Of a stretch of DNA of 10,119 nt, positions 1 to 6,649 are shown piece by piece. How positions within the stretch are numbered: position 1 is the first letter of the stretch; each line of letters begins with the position of its first letter. The notes under the pieces were generated by a model. That model was not told the origin of the DNA, ran no database searches, and saw nothing but the letters and a program-made list of their open reading frames with translations. This DNA comes from Candidatus Lindowiibacteriota bacterium (GTDB taxonomy: Bacteria > Lindowbacteria > 2-12-FULL-62-27): positions 1-10,119 of the forward strand of contig JAHFCY010000114.1 in the NCBI GenBank assembly GCA_023249255.1, read 5' to 3'. Made by a program: the position numbers and the translations under genes.

Positions 1-718
1 CGGCCGCCGTGAAGGCTTTCATGCCCGCCAGAAATCCCATGTCAAATCGTACGACGCCGAAATACAGTCCATTCAAAATTCCGGCCGCAGCGGCCATGGC
101 CGAGCCGATGGCAAAGGTCGTCGAGACGACGGAATTCACCGACACGCCGCACATCCGGGCCGCCTCCATGTCCTGCGCGACAGACCGCATGGCCCGCCCA
201 AGACGGGTCCGCCTCACGAACTGATCCAGCAGGACGCACAACGTCAGCGTCACGCCGATCAAAAACACGTCGATCTGACGAATCACAAACGTCCCGTACG
301 TCCAGATTGGATGTTCGAGATACGCCGGAAACGGTTTCGAATCCCGGCCGAAAAAAAGCATCATGGCGTTCATCAGCACCGTGCTCGCTCCAAGCGCGCT
401 GATGAGCAGGGTCAGGCGGGGCGATGCGCGAAGCGGCCGGTAGGCGATCCGTTCGAGCGAGACGCCCAGAACGGCCGTGACGGCCATCGCTGCCAGAAAC
501 GCCAGGACCAGCGACACGCCCGCACCGAATGGCGCGCCCGCCAGTCCGGAAAGAACTGCCAGGCCCACAAACGCCCCGAACGTGAAAATTTCGCCGTGCG
601 CAAAATTGATGAGCTCGATGATTCCGTAGACAAGCGTGTAACCGAGCGCGATGAGGGCGTACATGCCCCCGAGCGTGAGGCCGTTTAAGAGATGCTGGAG
701 AAACGCTTCAGCCGGCAA
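1..718 (-). CDS. livH: LivH-type branched-chain amino acid ABC transporter permease (partial, 3' end beyond window)
   Basis: Inner-membrane permease of a branched-chain amino acid (HAAT) ABC transporter, which forms the channel with a LivM partner. I translated the minus strand by hand and the frame is open from 718 to the left edge, about 239 residues. It opens with LNGLTLGGMYALIALGYTLV, then GIIELINFAHGEIF, the conserved LivH segment, and later SLERIAYRPLR, LISALGAS and MGFLAGMKAFTAA. These lie in the same order as in E. coli LivH. The usual length is near 290-310 residues, so about 50-70 C-terminal residues are missing. The start is probably TTG at 718-716, because no ATG lies in frame until the conserved GGMYAL. 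No Shine-Dalgarno precedes it. The start lies 4 bases after the stop of the binding-protein gene, so translational coupling is likely. LivM, LivG and LivF would be expected beyond the left edge. Confidence 0.93.
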   Translation of the reverse strand, partial: MPAEAFLQHLLNGLTLGGMYALIALGYTLVYGIIELINFAHGEIFTFGAFVGLAVLSGLAGAPFGAGVSLVLAFLAAMAVTAVLGVSLERIAYRPLRASPRLTLLISALGASTVLMNAMMLFFGRDSKPFPAYLEHPIWTYGTFVIRQIDVFLIGVTLTLCVLLDQFVRRTRLGRAMRSVAQDMEAARMCGVSVNSVVSTTFAIGSAMAAAAGILNGLYFGVVRFDMGFLAGMKAFTAA

Positions 719-722
719 GAAA

Positions 723-1871
723 TCAGGAGGGAGAAACGCTGATGGCTTCGAGGAAAACGAATTTTCCGGTTTCGACGCGGTAGAACGACACGGCGCGGTT
801 TTTGTTGTCCCCGTGCTCGTCGAACTCGGTCACGCCCATCACGCCGCTGTACTGGATCTTCTGCAGTTCATCCAGCACGAGCGCCCGCGACGGCGTCTCG
901 TTTCGCTTCAATATATTTTCCAGCGCGGCGACGAAAATTCCGGCGACGTCGTACGCGTACGGCCCGAAATTCTCAACGGCTTGCTTGTATCGCTTCTGAT
1001 AGTCATCCAGAAATTTTTTGGCGCCCGGAAGATTATCGGCGTTGTTGCCGATGAAACTCACGATCGATCCCTCAGCCGACGAGCCCGCGACATCCAGAAA
1101 ATCCTTGCCCTTGATCCCGTCCGGCCCGAAAAAAGTCTGCTTCATGCCAAGCTCCCGCATCTCCTTGACCAGAAGGCCGCCTTCGTCGTACAGCCCGCCG
1201 AAAAATACCGCGTCCGGTTTTTTTTCCCGCAGGGTTGTCAGGAGCGCCCGAAAATCCTTGTCGCCGACCTGAATGCCGTCGTACGACACAACAGCCACGC
1301 CCGCCGACACCGCCGACTTCCGGACCATGTCGGCCAGCGGCTCGCCATATTGAGTCTTGTCGTGAATGACCGCGAGGCGTTTGACGCCGTGTTTGGAGAT
1401 AAACTGACCGAATGCCGTGCCCTGAACCTGATCCGTGGTGACAATCCGGTGAATTTCGGGGAAACCCTGTAGCGTGATGGAGGGATTGGACGCGGCCGGC
1501 GTGATCGCGGCCACGCCGTTCTCGTGATAGACCTTCGAGGCCGGCATGTAACAGCCGCTGTTGAAATGGGCAACCACGCCGAGGACGGAGGGATTTGACG
1601 CAAGATCCTTCGCCGCGCTCACGGCCTGTTTCGGATCCGACACGTCATCCCGCGCAATCAATTCGAGCGTGTACGGCGCCAGCCGGCCGGACGCATTGGC
1701 TTCGTCAACGGCGAGTTGAACCGCCTGGTAGGCCTCGTTGCCGGCATGCGCCGCCGGACCGGTCAGCGGCAAAATCGCGCCGATGACCAGCGTTTTTTTC
1801 TCGGGTCCACCGCAGGCGGTCAGCGCCGCGGCAAACAGCGCGGCCAAACCGAATTTCCATCTGATTCGCAT
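723..1871 (-). CDS. livK: LivK-type substrate-binding lipoprotein of a branched-chain amino acid ABC transporter
   Basis: Extracytoplasmic ligand-binding protein that delivers branched-chain amino acids or related compounds to the LivHM permease; the exact ligand cannot be read from sequence. From the ATG at 1871 it has 382 residues. A short basic N-terminus (MRIRWK) and a hydrophobic stretch lead to the lipobox LTAC, with Cys20 as the lipidated residue. The rest fits the periplasmic-binding-protein type 1 fold (Peripla_BP_6), beginning LVIGAILPLTGPAA, with DDVSDPKQAVSAA, the conserved central part VAVVSYDGIQVGDKDFRALL, and YAYDVAGIFVAAL near the C-terminus. The frame also allows a GTG start at 1901, but that would add ten residues, several basic, ahead of a good lipoprotein signal, so I prefer the ATG. 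It is the first gene of the liv operon, with livH 4 bases downstream. A promoter-like sequence ends 9 bases before the ATG. Confidence 0.93.
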   Translation of the reverse strand: MRIRWKFGLAALFAAALTACGGPEKKTLVIGAILPLTGPAAHAGNEAYQAVQLAVDEANASGRLAPYTLELIARDDVSDPKQAVSAAKDLASNPSVLGVVAHFNSGCYMPASKVYHENGVAAITPAASNPSITLQGFPEIHRIVTTDQVQGTAFGQFISKHGVKRLAVIHDKTQYGEPLADMVRKSAVSAGVAVVSYDGIQVGDKDFRALLTTLREKKPDAVFFGGLYDEGGLLVKEMRELGMKQTFFGPDGIKGKDFLDVAGSSAEGSIVSFIGNNADNLPGAKKFLDDYQKRYKQAVENFGPYAYDVAGIFVAALENILKRNETPSRALVLDELQKIQYSGVMGVTEFDEHGDNKNRAVSFYRVETGKFVFLEAISVSPS

Positions 1872-1880
1872 GATGCGCCG

Positions 1881-1909
1881 ACGGTACAAAAGCGCCCGCA
1901 CAAGGTCAA
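1881..1909 (-). promoter_or_regulatory. Putative sigma70-like promoter of the liv operon, leaderless spacing
   Basis: On the minus strand TTGACC (1909-1904) is followed by a 17-base spacer and TACCGT (1886-1881). The -35 box matches 5 of 6 consensus positions. The -10 box matches only 3 of 6 but keeps the TAnnnT pattern. Exactly 9 bases separate the -10 box from the livK ATG, so transcription would start at or within a few bases of the start codon, and no Shine-Dalgarno is present. The overlap with the upstream GTG start argues against that longer start. Prediction from sequence alone. Confidence 0.45.
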
Positions 1910-1954
1910 GCCAACCCCGTCAACATCCGGCGGAAAAAGGCCGATAAGTCAACC

Positions 1955-3019
1955 ATGTCGGATGATTCCCTGATGGAATTTCTCGCCTGGCTTCGGATGC
2001 GCTTCCCCGAGTCGTCGGCGGAGCACATTCGTCGTGATCTGCCCCGGATCGAATCGTATTTGAAACTCCGACCGGACCTCAACGCCTATCTTGGCGTGAT
2101 CCTGTCGAAATTCGAATTCAACATGTGGAGCGGGTGGGTGGGACGGACATTTGAAGACATCACGCTTGAAGGATGCCGGACCCACCAGATGCGACTTTTG
2201 GCGCTTGCGGCCGAAGACATCCTCTCGTTCATGAACGATCCGCGTTACCAATACCGGACATCCGAACAGCCGCCTGTCTCCATTATCATACCGGCGTGGA
2301 ACCAGTGGGAATTCACGCACCTGACGCTGTCAACGCTTTTTTCAAAAACGGTCTGGCCCGAATTCGAGGTCGTTGTCGTCGACAACGGCTCCGGGGACGA
2401 TACGTCCCGCGAGCTGGCAATCCTGGCCGGCGCCCAGCCGCGCCTTCGCGTGATCCGAAACGAACGCAATCTTGGATTTTCCGGCGCCAACAATCAGGGC
2501 GCGAAGGCCGCACGGCACGATCATCTGATCTTTCTCAACAACGACATCAAAATCCATCACGCCGACTGGATCGGTCAGATGATGCGGTCCTTTCTCGTGC
2601 ATCCGGACGTTGGCGCGACGGGACAATTCGCCGTGCTGGATTGTTTTGACGGCGACCACGAAGAACTGTATCAGAAAGTTTTCTTTCCGGGCGCGAGCGT
2701 GCCCGTTTCCTGGATTTCAGGATACAATCTCATGACGACAAAACAGATTCTGTCCGAAGCCGGCGGATGGCGCGGAGATCTCTACGGCGCGGCGGGATAC
2801 GAGGACATCCATCTCGGATACGCCATCCGCGCTTCGGGACGGCTCTGCGTCTCACCCTGCGAAATTCCCCTCATCGAACACCTCATCGGCAAAACGCGGT
2901 TCACCGACGCCGGGAAATCCTTCGTGGCCGCACATTCTCCGGCCGAAGACAAACACCGGATTTTCTGCAGGTATTTCGGCTCAAGACAATTCCAACCGGC
3001 CCTCCGGCCCGCCGCCTGA
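1955..3019 (+). CDS. Family 2 glycosyltransferase with an unrecognised N-terminal region
   Basis: Probable cytoplasmic glycosyltransferase that moves a sugar from a nucleotide-sugar donor onto a glycan or lipid acceptor; donor and acceptor are unknown. It has 354 residues. The GT-A domain starts near residue 107 with VSIIIPAWN, followed by VVVDNGSGDDT (140-150), NERNLGFSGANNQG (169-182), LNNDI (194-198, with Asp197 in the DXD position) and GYEDIHLGYAIRASG (281-295, the usual ED motif). His309 is a further candidate metal or catalytic residue. Residues 1-106 match no domain I recognise; they look helical, with several Trp and Arg residues. No membrane segment is obvious. The start has only a weak purine run upstream (near 1933-1940), and a poor promoter-like pair (TCAACA 1920-1925, GATAAG 1943-1948) lies just before it. 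It is divergent from livK across 83 bases, and the phosphatase gene begins one base after its stop. Confidence 0.9.
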   Translation: MSDDSLMEFLAWLRMRFPESSAEHIRRDLPRIESYLKLRPDLNAYLGVILSKFEFNMWSGWVGRTFEDITLEGCRTHQMRLLALAAEDILSFMNDPRYQYRTSEQPPVSIIIPAWNQWEFTHLTLSTLFSKTVWPEFEVVVVDNGSGDDTSRELAILAGAQPRLRVIRNERNLGFSGANNQGAKAARHDHLIFLNNDIKIHHADWIGQMMRSFLVHPDVGATGQFAVLDCFDGDHEELYQKVFFPGASVPVSWISGYNLMTTKQILSEAGGWRGDLYGAAGYEDIHLGYAIRASGRLCVSPCEIPLIEHLIGKTRFTDAGKSFVAAHSPAEDKHRIFCRYFGSRQFQPALRPAA

Positions 3020-3020
3020 T

Positions 3021-4688
3021 ATGAGATATTTTGTTTCAGCGTTCCTGTGCATTGCCGCCGCATTCGGCGTTCTTGCGAATCCCTCATACGCCGCGGCGAC
3101 AGCGACGGCCAAACCCGGACTCGTCGTCGTCGTTGTCGTCGATCAGCTTAGTTCCGAACTTTTTGACCGGCTTGCACCCCTCTTTACAGGCGGATTCAAA
3201 ACGTTTCGCGACCGGGGCGTTCAATTCTCCAACGCCCAGCATGATCATGCATTCACGCAGACCGCGCCCGGCCATTTCGTGATCATGTCGGGCCTCCATC
3301 CCGGCCGCGGAGGAATTATCGCCAACGAATTTTACGACCGGACGAAACGAAAGATCGTCTACGCCGTCGACGATCCGGATGCCCGCGTGTTTGGATCGGA
3401 CGAACGCGGCGTATCGTACCGGGACGTCGACGTAACAGCGCTGGGCGACTGGATGAAATCCGCTGACGCGCGCTCGATGGTTTATTCCGTTGCCGGCAAA
3501 GACCGCGCAGCCATCCTGCTTGGCGGCAAACATCCGGACTGCGCATTCTGGTTCGACAACGACGCCGGCGGATTCACAACCAGCACGTATTACCGCGACA
3601 CGGTTCCCACCCTCGCGGTGCAATTCAATGCCAAAGAAAGTGCCCGGCAATATTTCGGCAAAAAATGGGAACACAGCCTCAAAGACGACCGGCTCTACCA
3701 GACATACGCCGGCGTGGACGACGCGGCGGGAGAGAACGCGTTTGCCGGAGAGGATTCGCCCGTGTTTCCCCATGCCCTCATCGGCCCACCCGACGTTTCG
3801 GAACGGGACGCATTCGGACGGTTCCGGGGATTCCCATGGCTGGACGAAATGACGCTTGATTTTGCCGAGCATATTCTGATATCGGCGGGCCTTGGCGCCG
3901 ACGATCATCCGGACCTCCTCTGCGTGAGCCTCTCAGCTTTCGACATCATCGGCCACACATTCGGGCCGAACAGCCGGGAGGCCATGGACGCGGCAGTTTG
4001 TATTGACCGCAAGCTTGCGGAGTTTCAGCGGGACGTCGAAAAAAGAGTGGGGCGGAAGCGGGTTGTGTTTGTCCTATCGAGCGACCATGGAATCCTGCCT
4101 CTTGTGGAACGGCTCCGGGCGGCCGGCAAGGACAGCGCGCGCGTGAATGATCAGGTCAAAGCTTTCCGCGAAAAAGTCTTGAACGAACTTGAAAAAAAAT
4201 ACGGCCAGGCGGAGTCTTTCTTCATGTTCCGCGGCCAGGAAAACATGTATTTCGATCACGACGCGCTGGCCCGGAGAAAAATTCCACCCGCCGACGTATA
4301 TCAATTCGTCCGACAACTGGCCGTGTCCGAGTCCTGGATCGCCGAGGTCGTCGACCGGGACCAGCTTCTGTCCGGCGCGCCGGTTGATCCCATTGTAGAA
4401 CGGACGCGCCATTCGTTTCATCCCGCCAAAGGCGCCGACATCTATCTGATTCCAAAACCGTATTACCTGACGTCGGGCGCGCAAGCGCGCGGCGGGACCA
4501 ACCACGGGACGCCTTATACCTATGATTCGCACGTTCCGATGATTTTTTTACTGCCCGACGCCGGACCCGCTGTGATCTCGCGCCCGGTTCGAACGGTCGA
4601 CCTCGCGCCGACGCTGTCCAGGCTTCTCGGCGTCACTCCGCCGTCGGACGTGGACGGTTCCGCCCTGCCCGAAATCATTTCGCGCTGA
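3021..4688 (+). CDS. PafA-like secreted alkaline phosphatase (alkaline phosphatase/phosphodiesterase superfamily)
   Basis: Probable periplasmic or exported zinc phosphatase of 555 residues. A Sec signal peptide occupies about residues 1-24, with likely cleavage after SYA. The candidate metal ligands and nucleophile are all present in family order: Asp41 (VVDQLS), Thr81 as nucleophile (TQTAPGH), Asp308 and His312 (FDIIGH), Asp355 and His356 (SSDHG), and His495 (GGTNHG). The 4- and 47-residue spacings between the Asp308, His312 and Asp355 equivalents agree with PafA of Elizabethkingia as I remember it. Asn102 and the pair Lys160/Arg162 (GKDR) fit the PafA residues that favour phosphate monoesters over diesters. 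Free phosphate release from monoesters is therefore the likeliest activity, although a nucleotide pyrophosphatase or glycan-modifying role is possible. The ATG follows the glycosyltransferase TGA by one base and has no Shine-Dalgarno, so it is probably translated by coupling. Confidence 0.9.
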   Translation: MRYFVSAFLCIAAAFGVLANPSYAAATATAKPGLVVVVVVDQLSSELFDRLAPLFTGGFKTFRDRGVQFSNAQHDHAFTQTAPGHFVIMSGLHPGRGGIIANEFYDRTKRKIVYAVDDPDARVFGSDERGVSYRDVDVTALGDWMKSADARSMVYSVAGKDRAAILLGGKHPDCAFWFDNDAGGFTTSTYYRDTVPTLAVQFNAKESARQYFGKKWEHSLKDDRLYQTYAGVDDAAGENAFAGEDSPVFPHALIGPPDVSERDAFGRFRGFPWLDEMTLDFAEHILISAGLGADDHPDLLCVSLSAFDIIGHTFGPNSREAMDAAVCIDRKLAEFQRDVEKRVGRKRVVFVLSSDHGILPLVERLRAAGKDSARVNDQVKAFREKVLNELEKKYGQAESFFMFRGQENMYFDHDALARRKIPPADVYQFVRQLAVSESWIAEVVDRDQLLSGAPVDPIVERTRHSFHPAKGADIYLIPKPYYLTSGAQARGGTNHGTPYTYDSHVPMIFLLPDAGPAVISRPVRTVDLAPTLSRLLGVTPPSDVDGSALPEIISR

Positions 4689-4711
4689 CTTGCGCTAAAA
4701 ATTTTTCGCCG

Positions 4712-4740
4712 TTGATTTCTGTCCGGCGGAGTGTTTGTAT
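4712..4740 (+). promoter_or_regulatory. Weak putative promoter before mgtE
   Basis: TTGATT (4712-4717), a 17-base spacer and TTGTAT (4735-4740) precede the ATG at 4750 by 9 bases, the same layout as the livK and PfpI-like genes. The boxes are poor (4 of 6 and 3 of 6), and the -10 lacks the TAnnnT form. The gene could equally be read through from the phosphatase gene 61 bases upstream. Low-confidence call. Confidence 0.2.
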
Positions 4741-4749
4741 GCCCGCCGT

Positions 4750-6066
4750 ATGCCCAAAGTCAAAGTCGGCAAACGGGATTTGTATGAAGTCTGGCCGCTC
4801 CTGACGGCCGAGGAGAGAACCGAGGCCTTTCGCGCGATGAGCCTCGGCAAGGCCGAGGATTTTTATCTGCGGCTTTCCAATCCCGACCGGGCGGCGCTTC
4901 TTCTGTCGATGAAATCCGACGACGAACGAAAACTCTGGTTGAGACTGCTCGCGCCGGACGACACGGCCGACATCATCCAGAAAGTTCCGCCGGAAAAACA
5001 CCCGCAACTTCTTGCGCTCTTGAGCGACACGGAACGAAACGAAGTCAGGGCCCTTCTGGCTTACGCGGCCGACGACGCCGGCGGTCTCATGAACCCGCGA
5101 TTCATCCAGATTCGGCCGGACATGCTGGTCGACGAAGGTATTTTGTATTTTCGGCGGCAGGCCAAGACCCACTCCGTCCACTTCTATTCCGCCTATGTCG
5201 TCGACACGGACCGGCGGCTCGTCGGCGTCGTCACGCTTCGCACACTCTTTGCCGCGCCGGCCGGCACGCTCGTCCACGACGTCATGAAAACTGATGTCGT
5301 CAGCGTCCCGGAGGACATGGATCAGGAAAAAATCAGCCAGCTCATCGAAAAATACAAACTCTCGGCCATCCCCGTTGTCGACGTCGAGGGGCGCATGAAA
5401 GGCATCGTCAGCATCGACGACATTGTGAACGTGGTCCGGCAGGAAGCGACCGAGGACATTCAGAAAATCGGCGGTATGGAGGCGATCACGGAGCCGTACT
5501 GGCAGATCGCGTTTTCGAGAATGATCCAAAAACGCGGCGGATGGCTGGTCGTCCTGTTCCTCGGGGAACTCCTGACCGCCTCGGCGATGGGATATTTCCA
5601 GAAGGAGATCGCGCAGGCCCTGATCCTGACGCTCTTCATCCCGCTGATCATTTCAAGCGGCGGAAATTCCGGCTCGCAGGCCACCACGCTCATCATCCGC
5701 GCCATGGCCCTCGGCGAAATTCAACTGCAACAGTGGTGGCAGGTCTTCCGCCGGGAGGCGCTGTCGGGATTGTGCCTCGGAGCCATTCTGGGATCGATCG
5801 GAGTGGTGCGGATCCTGCTCTGGCAGGCGTTCACCGGTATTTACGGCGAACATTTCGCTCTGGTGGCCACCGCGGTAGGCATAAGCCTGGTCGGCGTCGT
5901 CATGTGGGGCACGATCGTCGGCTCCATGCTGCCTTTCGTTCTTCGCCGGCTCGGATTCGACCCGGCCAGCGCATCGGCGCCGTTTGTAGCGACGCTCGTC
6001 GACGTGACGGGCCTCGTCATCTACTTCGGCGTCGCCGGCCTCATCCTCCACGGAACCCTGCTCTGA
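4750..6066 (+). CDS. mgtE: MgtE-type magnesium transporter
   Basis: Inner-membrane Mg2+ channel/transporter, normally a homodimer gated by cytoplasmic Mg2+. From the ATG at 4750 it has 438 residues and shows the full family layout: a helical MgtE_N domain (about 8-105), two CBS domains (about 114-172 and 175-230, with DVMKTDVVSV and SAIPVVDVEGRMKGIVSIDD), and five membrane segments from about 263 to 433. Signature segments are SSGGNSGSQATT (pore region, 302-313), GFDPASASAPF and ATLVDVTG. In the last, Asp418 corresponds to the Mg2+-binding pore Asp432 of Thermus MgtE. The N-terminal domain is slightly short for the family. A TTG start at 4735 would add five residues and has GGAG only 3 bases upstream, so the start is uncertain; I prefer the ATG. 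There is no room upstream for a Mg2+ riboswitch. It faces the orphan gene at 6093-6512, whose stop lies 26 bases away. Confidence 0.93.
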   Translation: MPKVKVGKRDLYEVWPLLTAEERTEAFRAMSLGKAEDFYLRLSNPDRAALLLSMKSDDERKLWLRLLAPDDTADIIQKVPPEKHPQLLALLSDTERNEVRALLAYAADDAGGLMNPRFIQIRPDMLVDEGILYFRRQAKTHSVHFYSAYVVDTDRRLVGVVTLRTLFAAPAGTLVHDVMKTDVVSVPEDMDQEKISQLIEKYKLSAIPVVDVEGRMKGIVSIDDIVNVVRQEATEDIQKIGGMEAITEPYWQIAFSRMIQKRGGWLVVLFLGELLTASAMGYFQKEIAQALILTLFIPLIISSGGNSGSQATTLIIRAMALGEIQLQQWWQVFRREALSGLCLGAILGSIGVVRILLWQAFTGIYGEHFALVATAVGISLVGVVMWGTIVGSMLPFVLRRLGFDPASASAPFVATLVDVTGLVIYFGVAGLILHGTLL

Positions 6067-6096
6067 CCCCGGCGCGCCACCCGGGCCCTCGGTCAG
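6063..6096. terminator. Possible hairpin between two convergent genes
   Basis: CTGACC (6063-6068) and GGTCAG (6091-6096) form a 6-base-pair outer stem, with an inner CCGG/CCGG pairing (6069-6072 and 6081-6084) around an 8-base loop. It covers the stop codons of both mgtE and the convergent 139-residue gene, a sensible place for a shared terminator. Neither strand shows a clear T-run after the stem, so intrinsic termination is not certain. Confidence 0.3.
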
Positions 6097-6512
6097 ATCA
6101 GAAAATTGATGATCGCGTGGCCGTCCGTCTTGCCGTCCTTGCTGTCCTGTACCCGTAAAAATTCGGCGAATGCGCCGGCGGTCGCCTGGGATTTGTTCCC
6201 GCCTGTGATGGAGTCGAACGCCTCCTTGACGAGATCACGTGTTGCCGAATCCGAAATGTCGCTGAACTTCTGGATGCGATCTCCGCTGGCAAAGCGCGTG
6301 AACTCGTCGAGCGTGACGGTGGTTGAATCGCTGTCCAAACCGTAGGACTGATTGATCTGACTGGTTAATTGGGTGGAAAAGGTCGTCGCGTCGGCGGCGA
6401 TGTCGGTCGTCTCCGACTTGGCGCTGAACGCAACGTTCAAAGGCTGACCGCCGGCCGTCTTGGCCGACTGAAAGAAACTGATGGCGGAACTGACGGCAAT
6501 TTCCGTTGCCAT
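6093..6512 (-). CDS. Orphan 139-residue protein, possibly with degenerate EF-hand-like loops
   Basis: I do not recognise a family. The 139-residue product is Ser/Thr/Ala-rich, acidic, cysteine-free, and has no signal peptide or membrane segment, so it is probably soluble. It begins MATEIAVSSAISFFQSAKTA. Two segments faintly resemble EF-hand loops after a predicted helix: DSDSTTVTLDEF (about 60-71) and DSKDGKTDGH (about 122-131). Each seems one residue short of the canonical 12-residue loop, so calcium binding is only an inference. A helical stretch (ATRDLVKEAFDSI) lies between them. The gene is very probably real: AAGGAGG sits 8 bases before the ATG, and a near-consensus promoter lies upstream. 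It is divergent from the PfpI-like gene and convergent with mgtE, so it forms its own transcription unit. The strong initiation signals suggest high expression. Confidence 0.75.
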   Translation of the reverse strand: MATEIAVSSAISFFQSAKTAGGQPLNVAFSAKSETTDIAADATTFSTQLTSQINQSYGLDSDSTTVTLDEFTRFASGDRIQKFSDISDSATRDLVKEAFDSITGGNKSQATAGAFAEFLRVQDSKDGKTDGHAIINFLI

Positions 6513-6520
6513 TGGGATGC

Positions 6521-6527
6521 CCTCCTT
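6521..6527 (-). promoter_or_regulatory. Strong Shine-Dalgarno site of the 139-residue gene
   Basis: AAGGAGG on the minus strand ends 8 bases before the ATG at 6512, which is ideal spacing. It fixes the start and is unusual here, because the other starts in the window have weak or absent ribosome binding sites. Confidence 0.85.
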
Positions 6528-6552
6528 AGCATGTGATCCGAACTTGACCCCA

Positions 6553-6581
6553 TTTATACCGACTTTGCCCGCTCAAGTCAA
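6553..6581 (-). promoter_or_regulatory. Near-consensus sigma70 promoter of the 139-residue gene
   Basis: TTGACT (6581-6576), a 17-base spacer and TATAAA (6558-6553) match the consensus at 5 of 6 positions in each box. Transcription would begin near 6546-6547, giving a leader of about 35 bases that carries the Shine-Dalgarno site. It lies back to back with the promoter of the PfpI-like gene, the two -35 boxes being 30 bases apart. Confidence 0.75.
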
Positions 6582-6611
6582 ATTCGTCCATGAGGCCGGC
6601 AGACGCGCTGG

Positions 6612-6640
6612 TTGACAAGCCCGCATGGCAAGTTTAGATT
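6612..6640 (+). promoter_or_regulatory. Sigma70-like promoter of the PfpI/DJ-1-family gene, leaderless spacing
   Basis: TTGACA (6612-6617, perfect -35), a 17-base spacer and TAGATT (6635-6640, 4 of 6) precede the ATG at 6650 by 9 bases. Transcription would start at or just before the ATG, and no Shine-Dalgarno is present. This matches a leaderless mRNA. Confidence 0.65.
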
Positions 6641-6649
6641 GGCCGCCGC

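Noticed and set aside
651-1472. Plus-strand open frame (273 codons) opposite livK and the start of livH
   Set aside because: The minus-strand proteins here are clearly LivK and LivH; the plus-strand translation matches nothing.
1871-1901. GTG start at 1901 for the LivK-type protein
   Set aside because: It adds ten residues, several basic, before a complete lipoprotein signal, and overlaps the likely promoter.
1920-1948. Promoter TCAACA-17-GATAAG before the glycosyltransferase gene
   Set aside because: Both boxes match only 4 of 6 positions and the -10 lacks TAnnnT. Mentioned under the gene but not called.
3084-3908. Long antisense open frame (274 codons) opposite the phosphatase gene
   Set aside because: GC-rich coding DNA often leaves the opposite strand open. 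The translation matches nothing and lies opposite a well-supported gene.
4682-4706. Terminator after the phosphatase gene (GCGC/GCGC stem followed by an A/T run)
   Set aside because: The stem is only four base pairs and the T-run follows a run of A. Too weak to call.
4689-4749. Mg2+ riboswitch (M-box) in front of mgtE
   Set aside because: The gap is only 61 bases, too short for an M-box, and lacks a structured leader.
4675-5529. Long antisense open frame (284 codons) opposite mgtE
   Set aside because: It is a shadow of mgtE, with no recognisable protein features.
6614-6624. An 11-base string (TGACAAGCCCG) near the PfpI-like promoter also occurs on the minus strand just upstream of the O-antigen ligase/polymerase start
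   Set aside because: Repeats of this length are expected by chance many times in 10 kb, and only one copy sits in a promoter.
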